NCBI GenBank assembly: GCA_017961625.1
Contig: JAGCWY010000118.1
Span: 1-7,367 of the forward strand
Direction: 5' to 3'
Source of the DNA: Ruminococcus sp.
GTDB lineage: Bacteria; Bacillota; Clostridia; Oscillospirales; Ruminococcaceae
DNA: 7,367 nucleotides
A program made the position numbers and the translations under genes. This document shows positions 4,611 to 7,367 of this stretch, piece after piece (within the stretch, counting starts at the first letter, position 1; every line of letters begins with the position of its first letter). The notes beneath the pieces are model-generated. The model was not told where the DNA came from. It did not search any database and saw only the letters and a program-made list of their open reading frames with translations.

Positions 4611-7289
4611 ATGCCGAAAAAAGACGATATCACGACAAAATTCAAGGTCGATATCTCTGACTTGAAGAAAAATATCACCGAGGCGAATAAACAAATAAAG
4701 CTTGCTAATGCAGAGTTTAAAGCCGCTTCTGCAGGGATGGACGACTGGACGAAATCAGCGGACGGCATAACAGCAAAGCTCGGTCAGCTTGACAAAGTGC
4801 TAAGCAGTCAGAAAGCCATCCTTGACAGCTACAAGCAGCAGTTACAGGCACAGCAGACAGCATACGAAGAGAACGGGAAAAAGGCTGATGCATTCAAGGC
4901 AAAGCTGCAGGAACTCACTGATAAAGGCATAGCAAAGACATCAGAGGAGTACAAAAAGTATCTCAAGGCGCTTGACGAAGCAGAAGCCGAACAGCAGAAA
5001 AACGCTAATGCTATCGACAAGCTGAATATACAGATACTTAATCAAGAGGCTGCGGTCAAGGGCACTGAAAAAGAGATCAGAAACTATGACAAGTCGCTTG
5101 AAGATGTGCAGAAAGCTGAAAAGGATACCGCAGACAACGGCAAAGCCGCCGGGAATGCTATCGAGGATATCGGTGATAAAGCTGATAAGGCTGACGGGAA
5201 GCTCGGAAAGCTTGCTCAGGGCATAGCCGCAGGCATAACAGCGGCGGTGGCAGCATTGGGCGCAGCAGCGGTCAAGGCGGGGCAGGATATGCTCAATATG
5301 GCGCTTGACGTTGCAAAAGCCGGAGACGAGATAGACAAAGAAAGTCAGAAGCTCGGTATGAGCGCCGAAAACTATCAGAAACTTTCTTATGCTATGGAGC
5401 TTTCGGGCGCTAATATAGACGAACTGCGCAAAGGCACTGTAAATATTACAAAAGCACTCGGTGCATACGAGGATGAGGGCGCAGAGGCAAAGCAAGTAGA
5501 TCCGTTCAACAAGCTGAATGTGTCACTTGTTGATGCGCAGGGCAATCTCCGTACCACAGACGCGGTACTGCTTGACACGATAGACGCACTCGCAGCGATG
5601 GAGGATGATGTACAGCGTGATATCATAGCAAACGAGATATTCGGAAAGACTTTCACCGAGATGCGCCCGCTTATCAACGGCGGTTCACAGGCTATCAAGG
5701 ATCTGATGCAAGAAGCAGAAGATTATGGGATGGTAATGTCTGACGAAGCTGTGAAGTCAAGTGCAGAGTTTCAGGACAGCCTGTCCCGTATGCAGGGTAC
5801 GATAGACGGCGTGAAGAACAGGCTCGGGAGTGAGCTGTTACCATCCATCACCAATATAATGGACGGCGTGTCGATGTTCGTTGCAGGCATGGACGGCGGG
5901 CAGGAAAAGATAAACAAAGGGCTTGACGATCTGATAAAGGGCATAAAAAAGGTAATGCCCGAGGTTGGAAAGTTTATCAAGGCTCTCAAAGATGCCGTTA
6001 TGAAAGAAGCACCGGGCATACTCAAGAGCATAACAGATGAACTTATCAAGGCTTTACCGGGGGCGGCGGCGACTATCCTTGACATAATCGAGCAGTTGCT
6101 TGACTACGCGATAGACGCGCTGCCGATGATAATCGACACGATAACAACTCTTATCTTGCAGATAGGTGACAGCTTAGAAAAGATACTGCCACGGCTTATC
6201 AATAAGATTGTTGAGATCATACCGAAAATCATAAAAACGTTCACAGATGCTATCCCCGATTTGTTACAGGGCGGCATAGAACTCTTTACGGCGATAGTTG
6301 ACGCTATCCCGGAAATAATCCCCGCATTAGTGGACGCTATCCCCGATATCATAGACGCTGTATCAAAAACACTGACAAAGAGCATACCGATCATCATAGA
6401 TGCGTCAATAAAGCTGTTTACAGCGATAGTTGACGCACTGCCCGAAATAATCCCGCAGATGGCGAAAAACATAGTTAATCTTGTAGGATCTATCGCCAAG
6501 CTGCTAATTGAAAATATCCCGGTACTGCTTGACGGCGCGGTGCAGCTTTTTATGGCTCTTGTACAGGCTATCCCGCAGATAATTCCGAAACTGGCAGAAG
6601 CTGTCGGAAATCTGATAGACGTATTCGAGACTGATCTTGACATACCGCTCCGCGAAATGTGGGACGGGGCGTGGAATGCACTCACCGAGGGAGCAAGCAA
6701 GGCGTGGGAAACTATCAAAGGCGTTTTCAGCACGGTCGGACAGTTTTTCGGCGATACGTTTTCGGGCGCTTGGGATGCTATCAAGGATATCTTTTCAGCA
6801 GGCGGTCAGCTGTTCAACGGTATCGAAGAGGGCATATACAACACGTTCAAGACTATCATCAATGCGCTACTTACAGGTATCAACGTTCTTATAGCAGAGC
6901 CATTCGAGCAGATAAACGAAGTGCTCAACAGCATACGCAATATAGATATCTTAGGTATCAAGCCGTTTGAGGGCTTATGGTCTGAAAATCCGCTCGCTGT
7001 CCCTGCTATCCCCTTGCTTGCAAGAGGCGGCGTGCTCAGGCGCGGGCAGGTCGGTATACTTGAGGGCTCAGGCGCAGAGGCTGTTGTCCCGCTTGAAAAT
7101 AACAAGGCGTGGATCAAGGCTGTCGTATCCGAGATGCAAAAGCAGACAGGTGCGGCGGCGATAACCAACAACAACAGCAAGGCATACAGCTTTGTACAAA
7201 ACAATTACAGCCCGAAAGCACTTAGCAGGCTTGACATATACAGGCAGACAAAGAACTTGACGGCGATGCTGAAAGGGGCGGCGGTATGA
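4611..7289 (+). CDS. Tail tape measure protein, 892 aa
   Basis: This protein sets tail length and later passes into the cell with DNA. AGGTGG at 4600-4605 precedes the ATG, 15 nt after the gpGT stop. Residues 1-195 form a long coiled coil rich in Lys, Glu, Ala and Gln. Residues about 201-223 are an Ala-rich hydrophobic helix (ITAAVAALGAAAV) that could insert in a membrane. Residues 230-430 hold the conserved tape-measure core (GDEIDKESQKLGMSAENYQK, then GKTFTEMRPLINGG and SAEFQDSLSRMQGTIDGVKN). Residues 504-679 are four hydrophobic 44-residue repeats. The C-terminus has Trp/Phe-rich amphipathic repeats (AWETIKGVFSTVGQFFGDTF, AWDAIKDIFS), then LLARGGVLRRGQVGILEGSG and AEAVVPLE, the family's hallmark, and NNYSPKALSRLDIYRQTKNL. 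No lysozyme or peptidase motif is visible. By the usual ~0.15 nm per residue, the tail would be about 130 nm. Its stop overlaps the next start. Confidence 0.95.
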   Translation: MPKKDDITTKFKVDISDLKKNITEANKQIKLANAEFKAASAGMDDWTKSADGITAKLGQLDKVLSSQKAILDSYKQQLQAQQTAYEENGKKADAFKAKLQELTDKGIAKTSEEYKKYLKALDEAEAEQQKNANAIDKLNIQILNQEAAVKGTEKEIRNYDKSLEDVQKAEKDTADNGKAAGNAIEDIGDKADKADGKLGKLAQGIAAGITAAVAALGAAAVKAGQDMLNMALDVAKAGDEIDKESQKLGMSAENYQKLSYAMELSGANIDELRKGTVNITKALGAYEDEGAEAKQVDPFNKLNVSLVDAQGNLRTTDAVLLDTIDALAAMEDDVQRDIIANEIFGKTFTEMRPLINGGSQAIKDLMQEAEDYGMVMSDEAVKSSAEFQDSLSRMQGTIDGVKNRLGSELLPSITNIMDGVSMFVAGMDGGQEKINKGLDDLIKGIKKVMPEVGKFIKALKDAVMKEAPGILKSITDELIKALPGAAATILDIIEQLLDYAIDALPMIIDTITTLILQIGDSLEKILPRLINKIVEIIPKIIKTFTDAIPDLLQGGIELFTAIVDAIPEIIPALVDAIPDIIDAVSKTLTKSIPIIIDASIKLFTAIVDALPEIIPQMAKNIVNLVGSIAKLLIENIPVLLDGAVQLFMALVQAIPQIIPKLAEAVGNLIDVFETDLDIPLREMWDGAWNALTEGASKAWETIKGVFSTVGQFFGDTFSGAWDAIKDIFSAGGQLFNGIEEGIYNTFKTIINALLTGINVLIAEPFEQINEVLNSIRNIDILGIKPFEGLWSENPLAVPAIPLLARGGVLRRGQVGILEGSGAEAVVPLENNKAWIKAVVSEMQKQTGAAAITNNNSKAYSFVQNNYSPKALSRLDIYRQTKNLTAMLKGAAV
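6120..6647 (+). repeat. Four tandem 132-nt (44-residue) coding repeats in the tape measure gene
   Basis: Protein units start at residues 504, 548, 592 and 636, each opening with [LI]P (LPMIID, IPDLLQ, IPIIID, IPVLLD). The last three carry a matching block at residues 558, 602 and 646: LFTAIVDAIPEIIP, LFTAIVDALPEIIP and LFMALVQAIPQIIP. The spacing is exactly 44 residues each time. The first unit is diverged. The units are amphipathic helices rich in Ile, Leu and Pro, a known way for tape measures to change length by unit gain or loss. DNA identity between copies is partial, so they are old. Confidence 0.85.
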
Positions 7290-7367
7290 CAATAACATTG
7301 AAGAATAGCAAAAATCAAACGCTCGCACTCACTGAAAGCAATGGATACGCATTGACGGACGCGCAGG
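7286..7367 (+). CDS. Start of the next tail gene, probable distal tail (Dit) protein, cut by window end
   Basis: An ATG at 7286 overlaps the tape measure stop (ATGA) and is preceded by GAAAGGGG at 7271-7278, a good ribosome binding site. The frame stays open to the end of the window, encoding 27 full codons that begin MTITLKNSKNQTLALTESNG and continue YALTDAQ. In siphoviruses, the gene after the tape measure normally encodes the distal tail protein that forms the hub for the baseplate. The short strand-rich start fits a Dit N-terminus, but too little is visible for a sequence-based family call. Confidence 0.65.
   Translation, partial: MTITLKNSKNQTLALTESNGYALTDAQ

Noticed and set aside
4941..5495. 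Antisense open frame of 184 codons with Cys/Phe/Leu-rich, membrane-like sequence
   Set aside because: It lies fully opposite the conserved coiled-coil and core region of the tape measure; the hydrophobic look is what antisense of Lys/Glu/Ala-rich coding gives.
6104..6784. Long antisense open frame (226 codons) opposite the tape measure gene
   Set aside because: It mirrors the repetitive Ile/Pro/Asp-rich coding repeats, has Ser/Ile-rich low-complexity content, no strong ribosome binding site, and opposes a clear gene. It is a compositional shadow.
1..7367. A defence, toxin-antitoxin, CRISPR, retron or cargo system
   Set aside because: All the space is explained by capsid, neck and tail genes plus two short gaps; no reverse transcriptase, nuclease, regular spaced repeats or toxin-like gene is visible on either strand.

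Overview
The window is a stretch of a tailed-phage (Caudoviricetes, siphovirus-like) structural operon, most likely a prophage or phage of a Gram-positive Clostridia host. Every recognisable gene lies on the + strand, packed end to end, with several ATGA or TAATG stop/start overlaps and strong AAGGAG-like ribosome binding sites. The protein styles (HK97-fold capsid, Gp6-like connector, gpG/gpGT chaperone pair, tape measure ending in an AVVPLE motif) match phages of Ruminococcus-like gut Firmicutes. That host call is inferred from style and codon use; no host gene or integration site is visible.

Layout. Positions 2-871 hold the C-terminal part of the major capsid protein. Two small genes follow (885-1112, a head-fibre-like protein, and 1141-1500, an unidentified beta-rich protein that may decorate the head). 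The neck module comes next: head-tail connector (1518-1760), head closure (1915-2262), HK97 gp10-like protein (2262-2696) and a tail terminator candidate (2711-3076). The tail module comprises the major tail protein with a C-terminal Ig-like domain (3073-3942), the gpG-like chaperone (4039-4365) and its -1 frameshift extension gpGT (to 4595), an 892-residue tape measure protein (4611-7289), and the first codons of a probable distal tail protein (7286 onward, cut by the window end).

Together these genes finish the head (capsid, fibre or decoration), close it and join it to the tail (connector, closure, gp10-like, terminator), and build a long non-contractile tail: the chaperones coat the tape measure while the major tail protein polymerises around it.

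The sequence between and across genes is more unusual than the genes themselves. There are two non-trivial intergenic stretches. Positions 1761-1914 hold two 33-nt direct repeats, the first a perfect hairpin, plus an upstream inverted copy, forming a MITE-like or regulatory fold of about 135 bp. Positions 3943-4038 hold a GC-rich palindrome and an inverted repeat that would mask the chaperone ribosome binding site. The chaperone frameshift region carries two correctly phased slippery heptamers, the second followed by a GC-rich hairpin at classical spacing. The tape measure has four 44-residue tandem repeats. I see no defence system, CRISPR array, tRNA, integrase or cargo gene; apart from these RNA/DNA structures this is an ordinary morphogenesis cluster.
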